DNA from: Gemmatimonadota bacterium
Lineage (GTDB): Bacteria; Gemmatimonadota; Gemmatimonadetes; Gemmatimonadales; GWC2-71-9
DNA length: 46,090 bases
NCBI GenBank assembly: GCA_003220795.1
Contig: QHTK01000061.1
Location: forward strand, 1 to 46,090
Direction: 5' to 3'
The position numbers were made by a program, and so were the translations under genes. Below are positions 1 through 7,176 of the stretch, in pieces. The first letter of the stretch is position 1, and every line of letters begins with the position of its first letter. The notes beneath the pieces were generated by a model. It was not told the origin of the DNA. It saw only the letters and a list, made by a program, of their open reading frames with translations, and did no database searches.

Positions 1-651
1 TCGATCGAGCGCTACTCCACCCGCGAAGAGCAGTGGCCCACGCGCGGCGAGCAGATCGAGGCGATCGAGGCGCTCTCGAGCGAGCAGATGGGGATGCACG
101 TGGAGGTGTCGATCCGCTGGCAGATCGATCCGATGCAGGCACCCAAGATCTTCACCGAGATCGGTGACGAGAACCAAATCCGCGGGGCAGTGCTCAACGC
201 CATCCGCAAGGGTGTGCGCGACGGCATGGTGCAGTTCTCGATCAACGACATCTCCAAGCGCACCCAGATCGCCAGCACGATGGAAGGGCTGGTCGACTCG
301 GCGCTCGTCACCACGCCACGCGCCGGTGGCGGCAAGTTCCGCATCGCCACCGTCACCGCGTTCTTCCTGCGCGATCTCCAGCCGCCCGCTCAGGTGGTCC
401 AGGCGATCAACAATAAGATCGCTCAGGAGCAGCAGATCGAGACCGAGCGGCACCGCGTCGAAGTCGCTCGCCTCCAGACCGAGCAGCAGCGGCTCTTGAA
501 CCAGACGCTCTCCCCCGAAGCGCTCACGAAGCAGTGGATCGAAGTGCTGCACGACATGCGGAGCTCGAACAACCTGATCATCTTCGTGCCCACCGAGGGT
601 GGCCTGCCGCTGCTCAACATCGGGGACCTGCGGAAGAACCTGAAGCCCTGA
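1..651 (+). CDS. SPFH/Band 7 (prohibitin-like) protein, 5' end cut by window
   Basis: The reading frame is open from base 1, so the N-terminus, including any membrane anchor, lies outside the window. The visible 216 residues match the body of an SPFH/prohibitin domain: a beta segment with MHVEVSIRWQID, then helical SINDISKRTQIASTMEG, then RIATVTAFFLRDLQPP and a charged coiled-coil-like stretch rich in E, Q and R (EQQIETERHRVEVARLQTEQQ). The tail LIIFVPTEGGLPLLNIGDL is hydrophobic and typical of the end of these proteins. The family forms large ring or cage oligomers on membranes. A kinase-like gene follows five bases downstream, suggesting co-transcription. A second, unrelated SPFH protein lies at 24681-25697. 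Family assignment is firm and the specific role is unknown. Confidence 0.85.
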   Translation, partial: SIERYSTREEQWPTRGEQIEAIEALSSEQMGMHVEVSIRWQIDPMQAPKIFTEIGDENQIRGAVLNAIRKGVRDGMVQFSINDISKRTQIASTMEGLVDSALVTTPRAGGGKFRIATVTAFFLRDLQPPAQVVQAINNKIAQEQQIETERHRVEVARLQTEQQRLLNQTLSPEALTKQWIEVLHDMRSSNNLIIFVPTEGGLPLLNIGDLRKNLKP

Positions 652-656
652 GGCAC

Positions 657-1292
657 ATGGCCGCGCCGGTCATCACCATCACCCGGCAGTACGCCTCCGG
701 CGGGTCCGAAGTCGCCCGGTTGGTCGCCGGCGCGCTCGGCTGGACGGTGATCGACAACGAATTCGTGGACCAGGTCGCCGAGCGCGCCGGGCTGCCGGCC
801 GCCGAGGTGGCGCAGCGCGAGGAGCGCGCCCCGGGGCTGCTGGAGCGGCTGGCCCGCACGCTGGCCGTCGCCTCGCCCGAGATGTTCCTGGCGTCGGCCG
901 CGGCGCCGCGCGTCGAGCAGGACGAGGCGACTATCGTGCAGCTGACCGAGCGGGTGATCGCCGAGGCGGCGGCGCACGGCCGGATCGTGCTGGTCGGCCG
1001 CGGCGCCCAGGCGGTGCTGGCGCGGCGGCCGGACGCCCTCCACGTGTACGTCGTCGCCTCGAAGCCGTGGCGGATGAGGCTCGCCGTCGAGCGCCTCGGT
1101 GCGGATCCCGCGAGCGTCGAGCAGGTCGTGGACGAGACCGACCGGCAGCGCGACCAGTATGTGAAGACGTACTACGGCCGTCACCGCCACGATTTCGTGA
1201 ACTACGACCTGGTGGTGAACACCGAGCGGCTGGGGCTCGAGGGGGCGGCGGCGGTGGTGGTGAGCGAGGCGAGAAGGCGGGGGTGGAAGTGA
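657..1292 (+). CDS. cytidylate kinase-like family protein
   Basis: This is a 211-residue nucleoside-monophosphate-kinase-like protein. The N-terminus VITITRQYASGGSEVARLVA is the P-loop region of the Cytidylate_kin2 (AAK26) family, where the loop reads GGSE rather than the classical GKST. The motif VGRGAQAVL and the late RDQYVKTYYGRHRHDF-NYDLVVNT pattern are also typical. These proteins are related to Cmk but are usually separate from the housekeeping enzyme, and their substrate is not settled. I chose ATG 657 because it follows the SPFH stop by five bases and the recognisable domain begins at residue 3; an upstream in-frame extension would overlap the SPFH gene. It converges on the MFS gene with a 14-base gap. 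Confidence 0.8.
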   Translation: MAAPVITITRQYASGGSEVARLVAGALGWTVIDNEFVDQVAERAGLPAAEVAQREERAPGLLERLARTLAVASPEMFLASAAAPRVEQDEATIVQLTERVIAEAAAHGRIVLVGRGAQAVLARRPDALHVYVVASKPWRMRLAVERLGADPASVEQVVDETDRQRDQYVKTYYGRHRHDFVNYDLVVNTERLGLEGAAAVVVSEARRRGWK

Positions 1293-1306
1293 ACGCGACT
1301 TCCGCG

Positions 1307-2527
1307 TTAGGTTCTCCGCAGCTCCCCCACCCGCCACCCCGCCACCGTCACCGCCAGCGCCGTCGCCGCGCCGCCCAGCGCCACCGCGGCCGGCGTGCCG
1401 ATCCGCTCCGCCAGCGTCCCCACCTCGAGCGACCCGAGCGGCGCGAGCCCCACGAACACGAACGAATAGAACCCCATCACCCGACCGCGCAGCCGGTCGG
1501 GGACGATCTCCTGGATCATCGTGTTCGCGAGCGCGTTGTTCACGATCATCGCGCCGCCGGTGAGCGCGAGCAGCGCCACCGAGACGAGATACGACGTGGA
1601 GAGGGCGAACGCGACGAGCAGCAGCCCGAACGTGGCCCCGGCGGCAATGAACGTGGGGCCCTTCCGGATGCGGCGGTCGAGCGACGCCACCGCGAGCGCG
1701 CCGCTCAACGCCCCGACCCCGACCGCCGTCATCATCAGGCCGTAGCCGGCGGCGCCGCGATGCAGCACCTGCCGCGCGAACACCGGCATCATCACCAGGT
1801 AGGAAAACCCGAAGATGCTGAACACGGCCATGAGGACGACGATCGTCGAGATCCGGCGGTCGCCCCGGAGGAACGCGACGGCCTCGGAGAGCCCCGTCCA
1901 GGCGGACCCGGCCCGCGGGCCCCGGGCGTAGGGCGGGAGCCGCATCGCCACGAGCCCCGTGATCACGGCGAGGTAGCTCACGCCGTTGAAGCAGAAGCAC
2001 GCGCCCACGCCCAGCACGCCGATCAGCACTCCCGCCACCGCGGGACCGATCACCCGCGCCGCGTTGAACGCCGACGAGTTGAGCGCGATCGCATTCATCA
2101 GGTCTTCCTTGCCGACCAGGTCCACGATGAACGCCTGACGGGCGGGGATGTCGAACGCGTTGACGATGCCCAGGAACGCGGCGAGCGCGGCCACGTGCCA
2201 CACGGCGACCGCCCGCGTCCACACGAGCGCCGCGAGGGCGAACGCCGGGAGCATGGACAGCGTCTGCGTGAGGATCACGAGGCGATGCTTGTTGGTGCGG
2301 TCGACCACGACGCCGGCGTAGAGGGTGAGCAGCAGCACGCCGAGCGAGCCGAGTGCGGAGACGAGGCCGACGTAGAAGGGTGAGTTCGTCAGCTCGAGCA
2401 CGAGCCACCCCTGCGCGACGTTCTGCATCCACGTGCCGATGAGCGAAACGCCCTGTCCGAGGAAGAACAGCCGGAAGTTGCGGTGGGCGAGCGCCCCAAA
2501 CCGAAACCCGCGCGCAGGCTCATCCAT
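1307..2527 (-). CDS. MFS transporter (EntS/MFS_3-type exporter)
   Basis: This 406-residue integral membrane protein has about 12 hydrophobic segments and so is a complete major facilitator. The start FGALAHRNFRLFFLGQGVSLIGTWMQNVAQGWLVLELT is characteristic of the MFS_3/enterobactin-exporter-like branch. It is followed by VVDRTNKHRLVILTQ, corresponding to the conserved D-R-x-x-R loop between helices 2 and 3, and by FDIPARQAFIVDLVGKEDLMNAIALNSSAFNAARVIGPAVAG. Members are proton-driven exporters of siderophores, drugs or unknown small molecules; no substrate can be read here. The start ATG at 2527 is divergent from the VWA gene with about 44 bases between, and both promoters must lie there or in the coding ends. 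Confidence 0.88.
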   Translation of the reverse strand: MDEPARGFRFGALAHRNFRLFFLGQGVSLIGTWMQNVAQGWLVLELTNSPFYVGLVSALGSLGVLLLTLYAGVVVDRTNKHRLVILTQTLSMLPAFALAALVWTRAVAVWHVAALAAFLGIVNAFDIPARQAFIVDLVGKEDLMNAIALNSSAFNAARVIGPAVAGVLIGVLGVGACFCFNGVSYLAVITGLVAMRLPPYARGPRAGSAWTGLSEAVAFLRGDRRISTIVVLMAVFSIFGFSYLVMMPVFARQVLHRGAAGYGLMMTAVGVGALSGALAVASLDRRIRKGPTFIAAGATFGLLLVAFALSTSYLVSVALLALTGGAMIVNNALANTMIQEIVPDRLRGRVMGFYSFVFVGLAPLGSLEVGTLAERIGTPAAVALGGAATALAVTVAGWRVGELRRT

Positions 2528-2571
2528 TGCGGGAAAGCTCGCCGCCGTCCGATATTTCGGGTAGGGAGCCG

Positions 2572-3870
2572 ATGAAATACACGACGTACAGCCGCTACCT
2601 CCCCGAGCTGGCCGACACGATCAATCTGCAAGGCCTGCTCGATCAGCTCGCCGACTTTCTGCTCCAATCGGGCTTCGCCGGAGGCGCGTATTCCCACCCG
2701 TTCTGGGGCGAGTTCGGCGAGGACGACGCCGACCGCTCGCTCGACGCGCTGCGCCAGGCGATCCTCCAGGCGCTGATGGAGTCGGGGCAGCTCACCCCGG
2801 AGATGCTGAAGCTGCTGCGTGGCGAGTCCACCGGCGACGCGGCGCGCGACGCCGACCTCGAGCGCCAGCTCTCGGAGCTGCTCGACAAGATCGTCCAGAA
2901 GCTGATCGAAGAAGGCTACTTGAACGTCTCCGAAGCGCCCAAGATGCCCGCGGGACAGCAGCCGCTGCTGGGACCGGGCGGGATGGCGAAGGAGGCCGCG
3001 CAGCAGGTCCAGTTCAATCTCACCGAGAAGGGCATCGATTTTCTCGGCTACCGCACCCTGAAGCATCTCCTGGGGAGCATTGGCAAGTCGAGCTTCGGCG
3101 CGCACGACACCGAGCACCTCGCCACCGGGATCGAGGCCGAGGCCGTCAGCAAGCCGTACGAGTACGGGGACACGCTCAACCTCGACGTCAACGCCACGCT
3201 GACGAACGCGCTGCAGCGCGAGGGGCTCGGCGTGCCGATCAACCTCGAGTACGACGACCTGATGGTGCACCAGGCGGAATACCGCTCGTCGTCGGCGACC
3301 GTGCTGATGCTCGACTGCTCACACTCGATGATCCTGTACGGGGAAGACCGCTTCACGCCCGCGAAGAAGGTCGCGCTCGCGCTCACGCACCTGATCCGCA
3401 CGCAGTTCCCCGGCGACACGCTGCGTGTCGTGCTGTTCCACGACACGGCGGAAGAGATCCCGCTCGCCCAGCTGGCGCGTGCGCAGGTCGGGCCGTACCA
3501 CACCAATACGGCGGAAGGGCTCAAGCTGTCGCGCCGCATGCTCATGTCCCAGCGGAAGGACATGCGGCAGATCATCATGATCACCGACGGCAAGCCGTCG
3601 GCGCTCACTCTCCCCGACGGCCGCATCTACGTCAACTCGATGGGACTCGACCCGCAGATCCTGCAGGCCACCTACCGCGAGGTGGCGCTGTGCCGGCGCA
3701 GCGGGATTCTGATCAACACCTTCATGCTGGCGCGCGACCGCAGCCTGGTGGAGTTCGTGAAAAAGGTCTCGGCGATCTGCCGCGGCAAGGCGTACTTCAC
3801 GAACACCATGACGCTCGGGCAGTTCATCCTGATGGACTTCATGCGGAGAAAGACGAGACGGGTGTCCTGA
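2572..3870 (+). CDS. von Willebrand factor A (VWA) domain protein
   Basis: This is a 432-residue cytoplasmic protein; I see no signal peptide or membrane segment. The N-terminal half is helical and charged. The C-terminal VWA domain has a complete MIDAS metal site: D-x-S-x-S as DCSHS from D248, a Thr in HTNTAEG, and Asp in MITDGKPS. The ending ([21 protein letters not shown]...[23 protein letters not shown]) is typical of VWA proteins that partner with MoxR/magnesium-chelatase-like AAA ATPases. No such ATPase is in the window. ATG 2572 is preferred over a TTG at 2527 because GGGAG lies six bases before it. The next gene overlaps its stop, so the pair is probably translationally coupled. Confidence 0.85.
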   Translation: MKYTTYSRYLPELADTINLQGLLDQLADFLLQSGFAGGAYSHPFWGEFGEDDADRSLDALRQAILQALMESGQLTPEMLKLLRGESTGDAARDADLERQLSELLDKIVQKLIEEGYLNVSEAPKMPAGQQPLLGPGGMAKEAAQQVQFNLTEKGIDFLGYRTLKHLLGSIGKSSFGAHDTEHLATGIEAEAVSKPYEYGDTLNLDVNATLTNALQREGLGVPINLEYDDLMVHQAEYRSSSATVLMLDCSHSMILYGEDRFTPAKKVALALTHLIRTQFPGDTLRVVLFHDTAEEIPLAQLARAQVGPYHTNTAEGLKLSRRMLMSQRKDMRQIIMITDGKPSALTLPDGRIYVNSMGLDPQILQATYREVALCRRSGILINTFMLARDRSLVEFVKKVSAICRGKAYFTNTMTLGQFILMDFMRRKTRRVS

Positions 3871-5111
3871 CCCCGCGGCGCACCACGCTCCCGCTCGCCG
3901 CCCTGGGGCTCGTGGTCGCCGCGGCCGGGGGCTATCTCGTCACCCGCCCCCGGGCGCTCGCCTCCCGCGGCGGCGCCGGCACCGACTCGATCGCCCTGGC
4001 CGACTCCGCCCTCGGCAGATGCCGCGCGCAGTCCGGGGACGTGCAGATGGACTGCTACGACGGCTTCCTCGTCCCCCTCGTCGCCGCGCGCGGCGTGCGC
4101 ACCGCGCTGGGAACGCTGAACGTGCTGGCCGCTCGGGACGCGCAGCTCCGCGTCGACAGCCACGTCTACGCGCACGCCATCGGCATCGCCGCCGGGCGGG
4201 CGGGGCGCGCCGACGTGGGCCGCGCCTTCGCGAGTTGCACCGAGATCTTTCAATCGGGCTGCTACCACGGCGTGATCCAGGCGTACTTCGAGGACGTCCG
4301 CGCGGTCGACACGGCCAGCGTGAACGCGCTGTGCAGCTCCTACGCCTCGCCCGCCGCAGACCAGTGGTTGCGGTTCCAGTGCGTGCACGGCATGGGGCAC
4401 GGGCTCACGATGTTCTACGGTCACGACCTGCCACGCGCGCTGGCAGGCTGTGACCAGCTGCGCGCCGGCTGGGATCGCGAATCCTGCTACGGTGGCGCCT
4501 TCATGGAGAACGTCGTGAACGCGACCGCGCCACACCACGCGGCGCACGCGCTCCACTCTCACGCCGCTGCACACGACCGTGGCGCGGCCGCCCCCTTCAA
4601 GGCGCTCGACCCGACCGACCTGCAATACCCCTGCTCGATCATGGCCGAGCGCTTTCTCGCCGCCTGCTACAACCTGCAGACCTCGGTGATGTTGTTCTTC
4701 ACTCACGGCGACATGGCGGCCACCGCCCGGAGCTGCCTCGGTGCGCCTCAGCCGGTCCGGCCCGTCTGTTTCCAGGGCATGGGGCGCGAGGTCAGCGCCT
4801 ACTCCCGGCACGACCATCAGGAGGCGATCCGCCTGTGCGGCTTCGCCCGGGCCGAGTATCAACCGTGGTGCCACTTCGGTGTGGTGAAGGACTTCATCTT
4901 CCTCGCAGCCAGGGTCGATGACGGCATCGCGTATTGCCGCTCCGTGCCAGGATCCGCCAACCGGCTGAAGTGCTACGAGGCGGTGGGCGAGCAGATCGCC
5001 ACGCTGCGCAATAACCCGACCGAGCGCGAAGCGGCGTGCGGGCCGGTCACGGCGCCGTACCGGGACGCGTGCCGCTACGGCGCACGGCTCACGAGCGTGC
5101 TTCCGCGCTAG
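3867..5111 (+). CDS. exported protein with nine cysteine-pair repeats, function unknown
   Basis: I do not recognise a named family. The likely product is 414 residues with an N-terminal anchor or signal (two Arg, then a hydrophobic stretch at residues 8-25). It has exactly 18 cysteines, all falling into nine pairs C-x(7-15)-C: 52/63, 124/132, 156/172, 195/207, 256/267, 290/301, 324/335, 357/369 and 391/402. The second Cys is usually followed by Y, F, V, H or R and a small residue (CYDG, CYHG, CVHG, CYGG, CFQG, CHFG, CRYG). The last five pairs recur every 33-34 residues, which suggests a disulfide-stapled helical solenoid outside the cytoplasm. HGMGHG and H-rich patches may bind metal. No ATG or GTG lies near the gene junction. 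CTG 3867, overlapping the VWA stop, gives a sensible signal sequence; GTG 3912 would cut it. Confidence 0.75.
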   Translation: MTPRRTTLPLAALGLVVAAAGGYLVTRPRALASRGGAGTDSIALADSALGRCRAQSGDVQMDCYDGFLVPLVAARGVRTALGTLNVLAARDAQLRVDSHVYAHAIGIAAGRAGRADVGRAFASCTEIFQSGCYHGVIQAYFEDVRAVDTASVNALCSSYASPAADQWLRFQCVHGMGHGLTMFYGHDLPRALAGCDQLRAGWDRESCYGGAFMENVVNATAPHHAAHALHSHAAAHDRGAAAPFKALDPTDLQYPCSIMAERFLAACYNLQTSVMLFFTHGDMAATARSCLGAPQPVRPVCFQGMGREVSAYSRHDHQEAIRLCGFARAEYQPWCHFGVVKDFIFLAARVDDGIAYCRSVPGSANRLKCYEAVGEQIATLRNNPTEREAACGPVTAPYRDACRYGARLTSVLPR

Positions 5112-5114
5112 CCC

Positions 5115-6221
5115 ATGTCGAACGTGAAGATCGGGATCATCGGCTCGCGCTTTCAGGCGGATTGCATCGCCGGGGCCGTGCGAGCCGTGCCGGAGGAAGG
5201 CGAGGTCGTCGCCGTGGCCTCGCCGACCAAGGGACACGCGGCCGCCTTCGCCAAGCGGCACGGCATTCCGCGCGCGTACACCGACTACCGCGAGCTGCTG
5301 CGCGATCCCGCAGTCGAGATGATCTCGATCACGGCGCCCAATCGGCTGCACGCGCAGATCACGATCGATGGCGCCAAGGCCGGCAAGCACGTGGTGTGCG
5401 AGAAGCCGCTGTGCCTGACGCTCGAGGAAGCCGACGCGATGATCGACGCGTGCCGCACGGCGGGCGTGCTGCTCCTCTACGCCGAGGAGCTGTTCTTCGC
5501 GCCGAAATACGTGAAGGCGAAGCAGCTGGCGGACGAAGGTGCGTTCGGCCGCGTGCACCTGGTGAAGCAGGGCGAGAAGCACTCGGGCCCGCACTCGGAT
5601 TGGTTCTGGGACGTGGCACAGTCGGGCGGCGGCGCCGTCATGGATCTCGGGTGCCACGGGATCGCCTTCTGCTGGTGGTTCCTCGGCAAACCGAAGATCC
5701 GGAGCGTCTACTCGCACATGGCGACGCAAGTGCACCGGGCGCGCACCCAGGGTGACGACGAAGCGGTGACGATCATCGAATTCGAGAACGGCGCCGTGGG
5801 AATGGTCGAGAGCAGCTGGAACCGGCCCGGTGGCATGGATGACTGCATCGAGGTGTTCGGCGACAAGGGACAGACCTACGCCGACCTGCTCATGGGCAAC
5901 GCGCTCCCGACGTACTCGGAGCAGGGGTTCGGCTACGCCGTCGAAAAGGCGGCGACGACCAAGGGCTGGACGTATCCGGTGTTCGAGGAGCACTGGAACT
6001 ACGGTTTCCCCCAGGAGATGCGGCACTTTGCGCGCTGTGTGCGCGGTAAGGAAACGCCGATCTCCGACGGCGAGGCCGGACGCGTGGTGCAGGAGGTGCT
6101 CTACGCCGCGTACGCGTCGGCCGGACTGGGCCGGAAGGTCATGCTGCCGTTCCGCCCGCAGGGCGTCGCGAAGCCGATCGACCTCTGGAAGACGCCCGAA
6201 CGCGCCAAAGGTGCGCTCTGA
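5115..6221 (+). CDS. Gfo/Idh/MocA family oxidoreductase
   Basis: This 368-residue cytoplasmic dehydrogenase begins with a Rossmann nucleotide-binding fold (KIGIIGSRFQADCIAGAV). It is followed by ASPTKGHAAAFAKRHGIPRAYTDYRELLRDPAVEMISITAPNRLHAQ and the hallmark CEKPL, with Lys97 in the active site. The C-terminal alpha/beta domain has MDLGCHGIAFCWWFLGKP, supplying the conserved substrate-binding His. Family members oxidise or reduce sugars, inositols and related polyols with NAD(P); the substrate here is not evident. It starts three bases after the cysteine-repeat gene and is probably co-transcribed, though no functional link is obvious. It converges on the beta-lactamase-like gene with six bases between the stops. 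Confidence 0.88.
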   Translation: MSNVKIGIIGSRFQADCIAGAVRAVPEEGEVVAVASPTKGHAAAFAKRHGIPRAYTDYRELLRDPAVEMISITAPNRLHAQITIDGAKAGKHVVCEKPLCLTLEEADAMIDACRTAGVLLLYAEELFFAPKYVKAKQLADEGAFGRVHLVKQGEKHSGPHSDWFWDVAQSGGGAVMDLGCHGIAFCWWFLGKPKIRSVYSHMATQVHRARTQGDDEAVTIIEFENGAVGMVESSWNRPGGMDDCIEVFGDKGQTYADLLMGNALPTYSEQGFGYAVEKAATTKGWTYPVFEEHWNYGFPQEMRHFARCVRGKETPISDGEAGRVVQEVLYAAYASAGLGRKVMLPFRPQGVAKPIDLWKTPERAKGAL

Positions 6222-6227
6222 TACCGC

Positions 6228-7124
6228 TCAGGGACTGTCGGCTCCGTACACCAGGCGCGACAGGTCCGCCACCAGATTGTGCGCCACACTGTCCTGCTTG
6301 ATCCCGCCAGTCAACACCACCAGCACGTAGCTTCCGCCGCTCGACCTATACACCACCGCGGCGTCGTGATACACCACCTCGCCGATCCAGCCGGTCTTGT
6401 GCGCCACTCGCGTCCCCGGCGGCAGGCCGACGGGGATCCCCTCGTTGAACTCCTGCGCCTCCAGGATCCGGAGCATCTCCCGGCACGACGCCGGGCTCGC
6501 TGCGCGGTTCTGGGCGATCGCGGCGAGCAACACGCCCAGGTCGCGGGCGGTGGTCGTGTTGTTGAGCCCCGCGCGGTACGCCTTGCCGTCCTCCACCCCG
6601 CGCAGCACCTGGATCGACCACGCGCCGAGCGCGCGCGCCGACCCCTGCGCCCGCCCCGCGCCGACCCGCTCGATCAGGATATTGGTCGCGAGGTTCGACG
6701 ACCGAGTGATCATCAGCTCGAGCAGATCCCGGACCGACGCCGGGCGGCCGACGCGCCCGTAGAGCGTCGAGTCCGAGTCATCCGCCTTGTCCACGTCGAA
6801 CGGCGAGGCGTCCACGAGCGACGGGAAGACGACGTGCACAGTGAGGGAGTCGTCGAGCCGGAGCAGCCCGGCGTCCGCGTCCCGAAACACCTGGATCAGC
6901 ACGGGGAGCTTCATCGTGCTCGCCGCGTGAAACCGCACATTGGCATCGAGCAGCAGCGAATCCGGGTGCGTGAGGCTGCGGTAGTACAGCCCCACCCCTG
7001 TCGCGGGCGCCTGCGCGACCCGCGCCGCCAGCCGCTCGCGGACCGAGGGGAGGCGTTGCGCCGCACCAGCGCCGCAGGGCAGCAACCCGAGCAACAGAAA
7101 GGCGCATCTGGACATGACTCGCAT
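6228..7124 (-). CDS. class A beta-lactamase-like serine hydrolase, secreted
   Basis: The 298-residue product has a signal peptide (MRVMSRCAFLLLGLLPCGAGAA, cleavage likely near residue 22). Class A/PBP motifs are in order: S69-T-M-K72 (nucleophile Ser and general-base Lys), S142-S143-N144 in place of the usual SDN, a possible omega-loop acid at Glu178 before NNTTT, and K243-T-G245. This matches the Beta-lactamase2 group, which contains true beta-lactamases and many uncharacterised periplasmic hydrolases. The Asp-to-Ser change in SDN makes antibiotic hydrolysis uncertain. An in-frame ATG nine bases downstream (7115) is an alternative start; frames further upstream would run into kgd. The gene is divergent from kgd. 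Confidence 0.85.
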   Translation of the reverse strand: MRVMSRCAFLLLGLLPCGAGAAQRLPSVRERLAARVAQAPATGVGLYYRSLTHPDSLLLDANVRFHAASTMKLPVLIQVFRDADAGLLRLDDSLTVHVVFPSLVDASPFDVDKADDSDSTLYGRVGRPASVRDLLELMITRSSNLATNILIERVGAGRAQGSARALGAWSIQVLRGVEDGKAYRAGLNNTTTARDLGVLLAAIAQNRAASPASCREMLRILEAQEFNEGIPVGLPPGTRVAHKTGWIGEVVYHDAAVVYRSSGGSYVLVVLTGGIKQDSVAHNLVADLSRLVYGADSP

Positions 7125-7136
7125 GATTTGCCGATC

Positions 7137-7157
7137 GCTGATGGCTGATGGCTGACA
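7137..7157. repeat. short tandem heptamer array (GCTGATG x3)
   Basis: Two exact copies of GCTGATG are followed by a degenerate GCTGACA. They sit in the 50-base intergenic space between the beta-lactamase-like gene and kgd. The period of seven matches the period of the inverted repeats inside kgd, although the unit differs. No complementary arm was found nearby. Confidence 0.6.
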
Positions 7158-7163
7158 CCTGAT

Positions 7164-7176
7164 TAAATTGCTGCTC
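7164..7176 (+). promoter_or_regulatory. possible -10 element for leaderless kgd start
   Basis: TAAATT at 7164-7169 fits the TANNNT pattern of a -10 box and ends seven bases before GTG 7177. There is no Shine-Dalgarno-like sequence. This arrangement is what a leaderless transcript beginning at the GTG would look like. It is a pattern match only; no -35 was identified. Confidence 0.35.

Noticed and set aside
423..2432. A 669-codon reverse frame through the first three genes.
   Set aside because: It contains no recognisable domain and is an off-frame reading of the SPFH, kinase-like and MFS genes.
3672..6026. A 784-codon open frame on the reverse strand.
   Set aside because: It runs antisense through three well-supported forward genes, its translation is His/Arg/Ala-rich low-quality sequence, and such shadows are expected in GC-rich DNA.
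7137..7170. The GCTGATG array considered as part of a fluoride riboswitch because of the TGATGGCT-like string.
   Set aside because: The required pseudoknot partner, the TAACC-type segment and the hairpin order are absent.
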